Positions 56,815-64,000 of a stretch of 64,000 bases of DNA are shown one piece after another. Positions within the stretch are counted from its first letter, which is position 1. Every line of letters begins with the position of its first letter. The notes beneath the pieces were generated by a model. The model saw only the letters and a list, made by a program, of their open reading frames with translations, was not told the origin of the DNA and searched no databases. The stretch comes from Amycolatopsis thermophila (GTDB taxonomy: Bacteria > Actinomycetota > Actinomycetes > Mycobacteriales > Pseudonocardiaceae): assembly GCF_030814215.1 (NCBI RefSeq), contig NZ_JAUSUT010000001.1, positions 4,712,001 through 4,776,000 of the forward strand. The letters run 5' to 3'. The position numbers were made by a program, and so were the translations under genes.

Positions 56815-56828
56815 GTGACCTGCGTCAC
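56815..56828. promoter_or_regulatory. Putative CRP-type site before the His-rich protein gene
   Basis: GTGACCTGCGTCAC fits the Crp/Fnr core GTGA-N6-TCAC exactly and is centred about 108 bp upstream of the His-rich protein start. Actinobacterial CRP/GlxR proteins bind such sites. Functional meaning is inference. Confidence 0.5.
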
Positions 56829-56929
56829 GCCGGTGTGCCGGATTTGCCCCCGCCGTCCCGGGCACCCGCACCACGAAGCCGATCACGGCTTCAGCCCGGA
56901 ATCCGTTGATACGAAGGGAATTCAGAACA

Positions 56930-57331
56930 ATGAACGTTCGTCGCTTCGCGATCGCCAGCCTGCTGGCCATCCCGTTGTCGTTCGGTGCCGCGGGCATCGC
57001 GTCGGCCGACACCTACGGCTCGTCGAACGCGAGTGCCGGCCCCGACGGCGCGGCCATCACCAGCGCCGGCTCGGTTGCGGGCCACGACTACGACGACGGC
57101 TGGGGCCACGGCTACGGCTACGCCGGCTACCAGGACGCGAGCCTGGCCGCCGGCCCCGACGGTGCGGGCGGCGAGTACACCGTCTCCGGCACCAACGGCC
57201 ACTTCTCCTTCTACGGTGAGGGCTCCTCCTGGGCGGGCCCGGAGGGCGCGCACTCGAGCCAGACCTACTCGGTGGCCGGTCACCACCACCACCATCACCA
57301 CCACCACGACTGGGACGGCGACGACGACTGA
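56930..57331 (+). CDS. Secreted Gly/Ser-rich protein with natural polyhistidine tail
   Basis: A 133-residue protein with a Sec signal peptide of about 26 residues ending SADT. The mature part has three imperfect repeats around AGPDGA or AGPEGA (near residues 36, 73 and 102), each followed by a short Ser/Thr/Tyr stretch. The C-terminus is nine consecutive His and then DWDGDDD. Such a tail should bind Ni, Zn, Co or Cu outside the cell. I do not recognise a named family. The ATG follows GAAGGGAATTCAGAACA. A CRP-like site lies upstream. Confidence 0.75.
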   Translation: MNVRRFAIASLLAIPLSFGAAGIASADTYGSSNASAGPDGAAITSAGSVAGHDYDDGWGHGYGYAGYQDASLAAGPDGAGGEYTVSGTNGHFSFYGEGSSWAGPEGAHSSQTYSVAGHHHHHHHHHDWDGDDD

Positions 57332-57357
57332 CGGCCGCCCGCTCCCGCGTGTCCGAC

Positions 57358-57386
57358 GGTGACCCCCGGTCCGGCCGGGGGTCACC
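57358..57386. terminator. Bidirectional hairpin between convergent genes
   Basis: GGTGACCCCCGG (57358-57369) and CCGGGGGTCACC (57375-57386) form a perfect 12-bp stem with a 5-nt loop. It lies between the His-rich gene and the end of the deacetylase-glycosyltransferase fusion. Confidence 0.75.
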
Positions 57387-59499
57387 GCTTCCCGCGGTCC
57401 GATGGGGACGGCTCGATCAGGCCGCGGCGCGGCAGCTTGTGCCAGGGCAGCCGCGCGCCGGCCAGCGCCGTGCTCAGCGACTGCAACACGACGAGGTACA
57501 TCAGCTGCCGGTAGACGAACTGCTGCAGCGGCAGCGCCAGAAGCGGCGCCGGCGGTTCGCGGTCCAGGCGGAACGCGACGACCGCGGGCGCGGCCTGCAA
57601 CACCAGGAACGCGAGCCAGGACGCGAGTACCAGCAACCCGTCCCCGGTGAACAGCCCGAACACCGCGGCGACGTCCACGAACGGGGCGAGCACCGGCAGC
57701 AGCACCTGGAAGAGCAGCAGGTACGGCAGACCGCGGCGGCCCAGTCGCCCGGCGCCGCCCGGCTCGGAGATCGCGTGCCGGTGCTTCCACACCGCCTGCA
57801 ACGTGCCGTAGCACCACCGGTAGCGCTGTTTCCACAGCTCGGCGAGCGTCGCCGGCGCCTCGGTCAGCGCCCGCGCGTCCTGCTCGTACACCACGCGCCA
57901 GCCGCCGCGCAGCAGCGTCATGGTCAGATCCGTGTCCTCCGCGAGCGTGTCGGACGGCACCCCACCGGCCCGCAGGACGGCCGAACGGCGGAACGCGCCC
58001 ACCGCGCCGGGCACCGTCGGCATGCACTCGAGGACGTCGTAGAACCGGCGGTCCAGGTTGAACCCGGCCACGTACTCGATGTGCTGCCACTGGCCGAGCA
58101 GGCGGCCGCGGTTGCCGACCTTCGCGTTGCCGGCCACGGCCCCGACCCGCGGATCGGCGAAGTTGCCGACGAGCGCGGGCACCGAACCGGGCTCCAGCAC
58201 GGTGTCGCCGTCCATCATCACCACCAGTTCGGTCCGCGCCGCCGCCAGGCCGGTGTTGAGCGCGGCCGCCTTGCCCGCGTTCTCCTGGCGGATCAGGCGC
58301 ACGGCGGGCCGGGCACGGGCGAGCCGCTCGACGATCGCGCCGGTGCCGTCGGTGGACCCGTCGTCGACGACGATCACCGACACCCGCGGCCCCGCGGCCA
58401 GCGCGGACCGCACCGCCCACTCGATGCCCTCGCGTTCGTTGTACGCCGGGATGATCACCGTGACCGGGTCGTCGCCCGTGGTGCGGGGCAGTCGCCGCCG
58501 GCGCCGGGCGTGCACAGCCGCGGTCACGCCCAGCAGCACCGCGCGCAGCAGCGCCAGCGCGGTCGCGACGACGGTCAGCACGCGCAGGGTCCCGGCCACG
58601 AACTCCCCGGCCCGCACGGCGAACACCAGCAGCCGGCCCCCGATCCGCGCGCGGACCGGTGCCGCCGATGCCGTGCCGGCCAGCCCGACCGAGTCGGTCA
58701 CGGTGCCGAACTGCCAGCCGCGAGCCTGCAACCCGGGCACCAGCCGGCCGAGTGCTTCCACGGTCTGCGCGCGGTCGCCGCCGCCGTCGTGCATCAGCAC
58801 GATCGCGCCGCCGGTGCCGGACGGCGTGGCGTTGGCCACGATCGCGTCGACGCCGGGCCGCCGCCAGTCCTGGGAGTCCACATCGGACAGGACGACGAGC
58901 TTGCCGTCCGCACCCAGCCGCCGGACCGCCGCCCACTCGGAGTCGCCGAGCGTGTCCGGAGTGGACGAATAGGGTGGCCGGACCAGTACCGGCAGGACAC
59001 CGCCGGTGCCGGCCAGGACGAGGTCGGTGGTGCGGATCTCCAGTCCGGCCCGCGCGTCGCCCGTGGCACCGAGGTCGGTGTGGCTCGCGGTGTGGTTGCC
59101 GATCTCGTGGCCGCGGGCCAGGATCTCGCGCACCAGGTCCGGGTAGCGCGCGGCGTTCGCCCCGGTCACGAAGAAGGTCGCCGTGACCCCGTACCGGTCC
59201 AGGACGTCGAGGATCCGCGGTGTCCACACCGGATCGGGGCCGTCGTCGAAGGTCAGGGCGATCGTGTGGTCGTGCGCCCGCGCGGTGGCCGGCGGGTCCG
59301 AGCGCGCGTCGATCACCGGTCCGCCGTGGCGCACCGACGACGGCACGGTGGCCGCCGGACCCGGTGGTGAGGTGTCCTCGCCGCCGTCCGCACCCGCCAC
59401 GAAGACGTTGAGCGCGAGCAGGCCGGCCACCACCGCGAGGATCGCCGACAGCAACAGCCAGTGGGCCTTCGGCGGGCTCGGCCGCCGGTGCCGCGTCAC
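57382..59499 (-). CDS. Polysaccharide deacetylase fused to membrane glycosyltransferase family 2
   Basis: A 705-residue membrane protein. One transmembrane helix (residues about 14-35) precedes an extracellular NodB domain with IALTFDDGPDPVWTPRILDVL, HEIGNHTASHTDL and VLVRPPYSS. A second helix near residue 300 leads to a cytoplasmic GT2 domain with VIIPAYNEREGIE, VDDGSTDGTGAIV, MDGDT and QRYRW (the processive-synthase motif), followed by about four C-terminal segments. The architecture suggests synthesis of a beta-linked aminoglycan and its deacetylation outside. It overlaps the small upstream membrane gene by 4 nt. Confidence 0.92.
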   Translation of the reverse strand: MTRHRRPSPPKAHWLLLSAILAVVAGLLALNVFVAGADGGEDTSPPGPAATVPSSVRHGGPVIDARSDPPATARAHDHTIALTFDDGPDPVWTPRILDVLDRYGVTATFFVTGANAARYPDLVREILARGHEIGNHTASHTDLGATGDARAGLEIRTTDLVLAGTGGVLPVLVRPPYSSTPDTLGDSEWAAVRRLGADGKLVVLSDVDSQDWRRPGVDAIVANATPSGTGGAIVLMHDGGGDRAQTVEALGRLVPGLQARGWQFGTVTDSVGLAGTASAAPVRARIGGRLLVFAVRAGEFVAGTLRVLTVVATALALLRAVLLGVTAAVHARRRRRLPRTTGDDPVTVIIPAYNEREGIEWAVRSALAAGPRVSVIVVDDGSTDGTGAIVERLARARPAVRLIRQENAGKAAALNTGLAAARTELVVMMDGDTVLEPGSVPALVGNFADPRVGAVAGNAKVGNRGRLLGQWQHIEYVAGFNLDRRFYDVLECMPTVPGAVGAFRRSAVLRAGGVPSDTLAEDTDLTMTLLRGGWRVVYEQDARALTEAPATLAELWKQRYRWCYGTLQAVWKHRHAISEPGGAGRLGRRGLPYLLLFQVLLPVLAPFVDVAAVFGLFTGDGLLVLASWLAFLVLQAAPAVVAFRLDREPPAPLLALPLQQFVYRQLMYLVVLQSLSTALAGARLPWHKLPRRGLIEPSPSDRGKR

Positions 59500-59948
59500 C
59501 GGCGCGGTTCCGGCCGCTCGGTCCGGGTGTGGCCGGGCGGATCGGACCGGCCGCGCGGCGTCCGTGATGGTTCGGACGACGACACCGGCGGCGGTGCGCC
59601 CGTCGTGGCCGGAGCCGGGGGCTGCGCCGCCGTGGCGACGGGCTCCTCACTCGACGGCCCGGTCGTGTCCGGCGTGGGGGTGTCGTCGGTGGACGGCCCG
59701 CCGCCGGGCGCGGGTGGCGCGGGCCGGACCGGCGCGTCGGTCGTCCGCTGATCGGGCACCGGGAGCAGGGCGGAGGCGGGGATCGGGGCGCCCAGCAGCG
59801 AAGCCACCAGCAGCACCGCGTAGCCGCTGACCAGGGCGCACGCCGCGATGCTGACACGGCGGAGGATCCGGCGTCTTCGCCCGGACGGATCGACGAAAAC
59901 GGGTTTCCGCCAGGGAATTTCGACAGTGTCGTCGGTAATTGTCTTCAT
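59496..59948 (-). CDS. Pro/Thr-rich single-pass membrane protein
   Basis: A 150-residue protein with a basic cytoplasmic head (PSGRRRRILRRVS), one hydrophobic segment (about residues 32-56) and a long Pro/Thr/Ser-rich disordered tail outside. It overlaps the deacetylase-glycosyltransferase by 4 nt and is probably co-translated with it, perhaps as an accessory of the glycan machinery. No named family. I chose ATG 59948; a GTG and a TTG just upstream are alternatives. Confidence 0.7.
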   Translation of the reverse strand: MKTITDDTVEIPWRKPVFVDPSGRRRRILRRVSIAACALVSGYAVLLVASLLGAPIPASALLPVPDQRTTDAPVRPAPPAPGGGPSTDDTPTPDTTGPSSEEPVATAAQPPAPATTGAPPPVSSSEPSRTPRGRSDPPGHTRTERPEPRR

Positions 59949-60066
59949 CACCAAGGGGATCGCGTCGGGGGCCGGTCGGGGGCCTTCACCCTAAACAGAT
60001 CCCGCGCACCGGCCAAGCACCGCTCGCCGTGAACTTTCCCCGTGCCCCCACGGCATCGGGAAAAGA

Positions 60067-60363
60067 TCAACCCCCGGCCATGGCGCCCATCACGAGGAAC
60101 GGTTCGGTGCCCGCCACGACCGGTGCGGGCAACGGCGCGTCCGGCTCCTCGTGCGAGAGGTCCTGCTCGCACGCGAAGAACCGCACGAACGCGCGCCGCT
60201 TGCCCGTGCCGTGTTCGCGGATCGTGCCGCGCAGCATGGGATAACGCTCCTCCAGTGCGTCCAGCACGGCGCGCTGGGTGACCGCGCCGTCCAGGTCGAG
60301 CTCGACCTCGCCGTCGATGTGCGCGATGGTCCGCAGGTGCGCGGGCAGGTGGACGCGGATCAT
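60067..60363 (-). CDS. MoaD/ThiS family sulfur-carrier-like protein
   Basis: A 98-residue ubiquitin-fold protein: [26 protein letters not shown] at the start, then [17 protein letters not shown], and a terminal Gly-Gly (GAMAGG) like that of MoaD and ThiS, where the last glycine becomes a thiocarboxylate. Its start overlaps the upstream beta-propeller gene by 4 nt (ATGA). No molybdopterin or thiamine gene is nearby, so it may donate sulfur to an unknown enzyme. The gene pair with the propeller protein is remembered as recurrent in other genomes. Confidence 0.88.
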   Translation of the reverse strand: MIRVHLPAHLRTIAHIDGEVELDLDGAVTQRAVLDALEERYPMLRGTIREHGTGKRRAFVRFFACEQDLSHEEPDAPLPAPVVAGTEPFLVMGAMAGG

Positions 60364-61475
60364 GGCAGTGTCTGGACCTCCACCGACAGGACCGCGGGCA
60401 GGTCCCGCACGATCGGCGCCCAGGTGTCCCCGGAGTCCGCGGAGGCGTAGACCTGACCCCCGGTCGTGCCGAAGTACACCCCGCACGACTCGAGCGAGTC
60501 CACCGCCATCGCGTCGCGCAGCACGTTGACGTAGCAGTTCTCCTGCGGCAGCCCGGCGGTCAGCGGCTCCCAGTCCTCGCCGCCGCCGCGGCTGCGGTAC
60601 ACGCGCAGCCGCCCCTCCGGCGGGAAGTGGTGCTCGTCGCTCTTGATCGGCACGACGTAGACCGTGTCCGGCTCGTGGGCGTGCACGTCGATGACGAAGC
60701 CGAAGTCGGTGGGCAGGTTCCCGCTGATCTCGTACCAGTTGTCGCCGCCGTCGTCGCTGCGCATGACGTCCCAGTGCTTCTGCATGAACAACACGTCCGG
60801 GCGCTCCGGGTGCCGGGCGATGTGGTGCACGCAGTGGCCCACCTCGGCGTCCGGGTCGGGGATCTGGCCGGACTTCAGGCCGTGGTTGATCGCCTGCCAC
60901 GTCTTGCCGCCGTCCTCGGTGCGGAACGCGCCGGCCGCGGAGATGGCGATGACCAGCCGGTTCGGGTCACGCGGGTCCTGGATGACGGTGTGCAGGCACA
61001 TCCCGCCCGCGCCCGGCTGCCACTTCGGGCCCGACCCGTGCCCGCGCAGTCCCGGCAGCTCCTGCCAGGACGCGCCCGCGTCGTTCGAGCGGAACAGCGC
61101 CGCGTCCTCGACCCCGGCGTAGATCAGGTCGGGATCGGTGAGCGACGGTTCGAGGTGCCACACGCGCGCGAACTCCCACGGGTGCGGTGTGCCGTCGTAC
61201 CACTGGTGGGTGCCCGGGACGCCGTCGTAGGCGAACTCGTTGCCGACCGGCTGCCAGGTCCTGCCGCCGTCGTCCGAGCGCTGGATCAGCTGGCCGAACC
61301 AGCTGGTCGACTGCGCTGCGAAGATCCGGTCCGGGTCCGCGGGGGAGCCCTTGACGTGGTAGATCTCCCAGCCCGGGAAGTGCGGCCCGCTGACCTCCCA
61401 GTCGGCGCGCCGCTCGTCGGACGTCAGGACGAACGCTCCCTTGCGTGTGCCGACCAGCACGCGAACCCCGCTCAT
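60360..61475 (-). CDS. Beta-propeller protein with sialidase/BNR-type repeats
   Basis: A 371-residue soluble protein without signal peptide. Repeated Asp-box-like motifs ([45 protein letters not shown]), spaced about 50-80 residues apart, mark a seven- or eight-bladed propeller related to sialidase/Ycf48 families. [18 protein letters not shown] is the typical N-terminus. Sialidase catalytic arginines are not evident, so glycosidase activity is unlikely. It is coupled by a 4-nt overlap to a MoaD/ThiS-like protein, which suggests a joint but undescribed function. Confidence 0.85.
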   Translation of the reverse strand: MSGVRVLVGTRKGAFVLTSDERRADWEVSGPHFPGWEIYHVKGSPADPDRIFAAQSTSWFGQLIQRSDDGGRTWQPVGNEFAYDGVPGTHQWYDGTPHPWEFARVWHLEPSLTDPDLIYAGVEDAALFRSNDAGASWQELPGLRGHGSGPKWQPGAGGMCLHTVIQDPRDPNRLVIAISAAGAFRTEDGGKTWQAINHGLKSGQIPDPDAEVGHCVHHIARHPERPDVLFMQKHWDVMRSDDGGDNWYEISGNLPTDFGFVIDVHAHEPDTVYVVPIKSDEHHFPPEGRLRVYRSRGGGEDWEPLTAGLPQENCYVNVLRDAMAVDSLESCGVYFGTTGGQVYASADSGDTWAPIVRDLPAVLSVEVQTLP

Positions 61476-61603
61476 CGTCGCTCCTTCCCGTGGCAGGTGG
61501 TTAGACCGTACGGAGCCGGGGCCGGGTGCGTCTTCTCCAATCTTGCGGTTTGCGGGCGGGGCGCCGGGTACCCGCCCGGAAACACCCGCGGAAGGAGGAG
61601 GCC

Positions 61604-61894
61604 ATGCCGGAGGCGCTGTCGGACGCCGAGATCACCCGCGCCCTGGGAGGGCTCGCGCGATGGCGTGGGGACGCGACGCACCTCTCGCGCACCGTGCGCC
61701 TGCCGGCCCAGGAGCACAGCACGCTGATCGGCCTCGTGCAGCGGGATGTCGCGGACCTGAGCGACCACGCCCAGTTCGAGCGGCGCCCGGACGAGCTGAC
61801 GTTCACCGTGACCACCGGCCGTCCGGGCGCCGTCACGGCACCGGATGTGTGGCTGGCGGAACGCATCGAAGCCGCGATCGCCACCCTGGCCTGA
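61604..61894 (+). CDS. 4a-hydroxytetrahydrobiopterin dehydratase-like protein (degenerate active site)
   Basis: A 96-residue PCD/DCoH-fold protein. [29 protein letters not shown] matches the N-terminal helix and strand, and [16 protein letters not shown] the C-terminal helix. The catalytic HHP block is replaced by [15 protein letters not shown], so only one of the paired histidines remains. It may have lost dehydratase activity and be structural. The ATG follows GAAGGAGGAG. It is divergent from the propeller operon and convergent with the SDR. Confidence 0.82.
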   Translation: MPEALSDAEITRALGGLARWRGDATHLSRTVRLPAQEHSTLIGLVQRDVADLSDHAQFERRPDELTFTVTTGRPGAVTAPDVWLAERIEAAIATLA

Positions 61895-61905
61895 GCGCGC
61901 GTGCG

Positions 61906-62733
61906 TCAGATCTTGCGCCAGTCGTCGTCGGCCAGACCGGAGGCGCCCTGCGGGCCCATGAGCAGCATCCCGCCGTCCACCACGTACGACGAGCCCGTCA
62001 CGTAACCGGCCGCCGGGGTGGCCAGGAACGCCACCACCGCGGCCACCTCGCGCGCGTGCCCGGTCCGGCCCAGCGGCACGCCCGGGCGGACCTGGTCGTG
62101 CGGGTTCACGTCGGTCTGGCCGGTCATCGGCGTGGAGATCTCGCCCGGCGCCACCGAGTTGACCGTGATGCCGTACTCGGCCAGCTCCAGCGCGAGCACC
62201 TTGGTCAGCATGCCCATGCCGGCCTTCGCCGCGCAGTAGGGCGCCGCGCCGACCTTCGGGGCGTGCTCGTGGACGCTGGTGATGTTGACGATCCGCCCGC
62301 CCCGGCCGGCGTCGATCATGCGCCGCGCCGCCCGCTGCGCGCACAGGAACGCGCCGTCCAGGTCGACCGACAGCACGTGCCGCCAGGTGTCGAAGTCCAT
62401 GTCCATGACCCGCCGGCCGGTGCCCGTGCCGGCGCAGTTGACCAGCACGTCGACCCCGCCGAGCGCGTCGGCGAGCTCGTCGACGGCGGCCGCCGCCGTC
62501 GGCAGGTCGCCCAGGTCCAGCCGGCGCACCTCGGCGCGGGCGCCGGCCTCGCGCACCTGCTCGGCGGTGTCCCGTGCGCCGTCTTCGTCGCGGTGCCACG
62601 TGATGCCGACGTCGACGCCGCCACCACCGAGCGCGACGGCGACCGCGCGTCCGATACCGGAGTCGGAACCGGTGACGATCGCGGTGCGCGGCCGCCCGGC
62701 CTGCTCGTCGGGAAGGGGAGCTGTGTGCGTCAT
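61906..62733 (-). CDS. SDR family oxidoreductase
   Basis: A 275-residue classical SDR. TAIVTGSDSGIGRAVAVAL is the cofactor loop, VLVNCAGTGTG the NAG motif, NITSVHEHAP the catalytic serine region, and YCAAKAG supplies the catalytic Tyr and Lys. GEISTPM follows. THE second strand ends in THWHRD-like ITWHRDED, which suggests NADP preference but is not decisive. A single gene 28 bp downstream of the protease gene on the same strand. The family match resembles sugar/glucose 1-dehydrogenase-type SDRs; the substrate is unknown. Confidence 0.88.
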   Translation of the reverse strand: MTHTAPLPDEQAGRPRTAIVTGSDSGIGRAVAVALGGGGVDVGITWHRDEDGARDTAEQVREAGARAEVRRLDLGDLPTAAAAVDELADALGGVDVLVNCAGTGTGRRVMDMDFDTWRHVLSVDLDGAFLCAQRAARRMIDAGRGGRIVNITSVHEHAPKVGAAPYCAAKAGMGMLTKVLALELAEYGITVNSVAPGEISTPMTGQTDVNPHDQVRPGVPLGRTGHAREVAAVVAFLATPAAGYVTGSSYVVDGGMLLMGPQGASGLADDDWRKI

Positions 62734-62761
62734 GCGGTCGAGCTACCCGGCCGCCCGGTGG

Positions 62762-63922
62762 TTAACCCACCGGCCCCTCGACCAGGGCCGCGCTCGTGGT
62801 GTGCTGCTGCCCGGACTGGTCCAGCCACGTCACCGGCACGTGGTCGCCGGGATGGAGCGTGTCCATCGTGGCGGTCAGGTCGGTGGCCGAGCCGATCGTG
62901 CGGCCGTTCAGCCCGGTGATGACGTCGCCGGCGGCCAGGCCCGCGTCGTCCGCCGGCCCGCCGGAGACCACCTGCTGCACCATCGCGCCGGAACCGCCCG
63001 CGTCGCTCACCGACACCCCGATGAACGCCGACGGTCCGATGTGGACGGTTGCGGAGCCGGTGCCCGTCTCGATCTGGCGGGCCAGTTGCAGCGCGTCGTC
63101 GATCGGGATGGCGAACCCGCTCACGTCCGCGCTGCGCCCGTCGCGGCCCAGCTGGTACCCCGTCGAGGCGGCGGTGTTCATGCCGATCACCCGGCCCTGG
63201 CTGTCGGCCAGCGCGCCGCCCGAGTCGCCGGACTGGATGTTCGCGTCCACCTGGATCAGCCCGGTCAGCTGCTCGGAACTGCCCGTCGACTCGTCCGTCG
63301 CGGTGATCGACTGGTGCAGCGCGGTCACCTTCCCGGGGGAGACGCTCGGTTCGCCGCCGTCCCCGCCCGCGTTGCCCAGACCCACCACGGGGTCACCGAC
63401 CGTCACCTCGGCGGAGTCGCCCGTGGTCACCGGGTCCAGTCCCGAGGCGTTGTGCAGCTTGAGCACGGCGACGTCGGCCGGGCGGCTGTACCCGACGACC
63501 TCCGCGCGGTAGCTGCGGCCGGTGTCCACGTCGGTCACGCGGATGCTCGTGGCACCCGCGACGACGTGGTTGTTGGTGAGGACTTCCCCGTCGCCGGTCA
63601 GCACCATGCCGGTGCCCGCGGCCTGCTGGCCGGAGTAGCCCAGCGTGGAGTAGATGTCGAGCAGGCCCGGCTTGACCTTCGCCGCGACGGCGTCCGCGTC
63701 GAGCGTCCGGTCGCCGGTCTGCTCGTTGTTCAGGGTGCGCTCGAGCGGGGACGCGACGCCGCCCGTCCGCGACGGCGCCCGGCCCAGGTCCCAGGCCACG
63801 AACCCCAGCGCGAGCAGCACGACCAGGCCGAGCACGCTCAGCACCGCGCCCGGCCCGCGCCGGCGACGCGGGGGTGGCGGCGGCGGAGCCCACGGGTCGT
63901 ACTGCGGTGGGTAGTAGCTCAT
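62762..63922 (-). CDS. Membrane-anchored trypsin-like serine protease with PDZ domain
   Basis: A 386-residue HtrA/PepD-type protein. A Tyr/Pro-rich cytoplasmic head (SYYPPQYDPWAPPPPP) and one transmembrane helix (about residues 29-50) precede the exported protease. The triad is visible: TNNHVV (His), PADVAVLKL (Asp) and QSGDSGGALA (Ser). The PDZ domain (GGPADDAGLAAGDVITGLNG) ends the protein. It resembles mycobacterial PepD and probably takes part in envelope stress control. ATG 63922 follows GGAGGGGCAG. The remaining 78 bp to the window end show no feature. Confidence 0.92.
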   Translation of the reverse strand: MSYYPPQYDPWAPPPPPPRRRRGPGAVLSVLGLVVLLALGFVAWDLGRAPSRTGGVASPLERTLNNEQTGDRTLDADAVAAKVKPGLLDIYSTLGYSGQQAAGTGMVLTGDGEVLTNNHVVAGATSIRVTDVDTGRSYRAEVVGYSRPADVAVLKLHNASGLDPVTTGDSAEVTVGDPVVGLGNAGGDGGEPSVSPGKVTALHQSITATDESTGSSEQLTGLIQVDANIQSGDSGGALADSQGRVIGMNTAASTGYQLGRDGRSADVSGFAIPIDDALQLARQIETGTGSATVHIGPSAFIGVSVSDAGGSGAMVQQVVSGGPADDAGLAAGDVITGLNGRTIGSATDLTATMDTLHPGDHVPVTWLDQSGQQHTTSAALVEGPVG

Positions 63923-64000
63923 GCTGCCCCTCCTCCGCCTCCAGTGAACGCCTCCTGACTGAGATGCGCCTTCGGGCGGGTTGTGAAACACCTGAGAAGG

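Noticed and set aside
57280-57309. His9 tail as vector (His-tag) contamination.
   Set aside because: The run is embedded in a complete gene with native codon bias and is followed by natural DWDGDDD, a stop and a terminator; no cloning sites flank it.
56891-59857. A 988-codon minus-strand frame across the deacetylase-glycosyltransferase locus.
   Set aside because: It is a frame shadow: the proper frame (57382-59499) carries clear NodB and GT2 motifs, while this one is Arg/Gly-rich.

Overview
The window is about 64 kb of very GC-rich actinobacterial chromosome. Third codon positions are almost always G or C, and GTG starts and 1-14 nt gene overlaps are common. The gene content points to the Pseudonocardiaceae, most likely Amycolatopsis or a close relative. 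Supporting features are a mycothiol-type maleylpyruvate isomerase, a DUF574 methyltransferase, DasR-type operators in front of a chitin-active LPMO, an MpaB-type oxygenase and a giant eukaryote-like acyl-CoA carboxylase. The genus is an inference from remembered gene content, not a database match. I see no rRNA, tRNA, CRISPR array or prophage.

Layout. (1) 0.2-6.3 kb: a tightly overlapped six-gene minus-strand operon (tandem Lrp regulator, polysaccharide-deacetylase-like amidohydrolase, MHS transporter, SDR, ketopantoate-reductase-like enzyme, M20 peptidase), probably a catabolic unit for an unknown amide or amino compound. (2) 6.5-8.2 kb: a STAS protein and a DUF574 methyltransferase. (3) 8.2-10.7 kb: an IclR regulator divergent from dhaKL. 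(4) 11.4-14.7 kb: a CoA-transferase and an AtuA-like protein. (5) 14.9-17.6 kb: MpaB oxygenase, Lrp regulator, LLM flavoprotein and a deaminase. (6) 18.2-20.6 kb: a Gfo/Idh oxidoreductase and a ROK regulator. (7) 20.7-25.2 kb: cold-shock protein, fatty-acid desaturase with a small partner, a frameshifted glycosyltransferase, a DUF2630 protein and a flavin reductase. (8) 25.2-32.5 kb: a beta-oxidation-like acid catabolic cluster built around a LysR regulator. (9) 32.5-32.9 kb: a small IS5-family remnant. (10) 32.9-36.6 kb: arginine deiminase with an antiporter, and a PDZ protease. (11) 36.7-37.3 kb: the LPMO. (12) 37.3-42.0 kb: a sugar-acid (L-fuconate type) cluster under a GntR regulator. (13) 42.1-47.8 kb: a complete 3-hydroxybenzoate/gentisate pathway. 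(14) 48.8-54.3 kb: the giant carboxylase. (15) 55.3-63.9 kb: an EphD-like hydrolase, a His-rich secreted protein, a deacetylase-glycosyltransferase fusion, a beta-propeller/MoaD pair, a pterin-dehydratase-like protein, an SDR and a membrane-anchored protease.

The window reads as a soil-saprophyte catabolic region. Several small regulons each pair a regulator (Lrp, IclR, LysR, GntR) with a transporter and a short degradative pathway, and inverted repeats in the divergent promoters look like the matching operators. The gentisate cluster is complete from 3-hydroxybenzoate to fumarate plus pyruvate.

Four intergenic stretches (10.7-11.0, 17.6-18.1, 23.7-24.6 and 54.3-55.3 kb) are filled with unrelated tandem repeats whose spacing (52, 202, about 300/275 bp and a mosaic) argues against coding. 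With the IS5 remnant, the repeated promoter motifs, the degenerate SDR half of the EphD-like protein and the beta-propeller/MoaD pair, these are the parts least explained by known biology.
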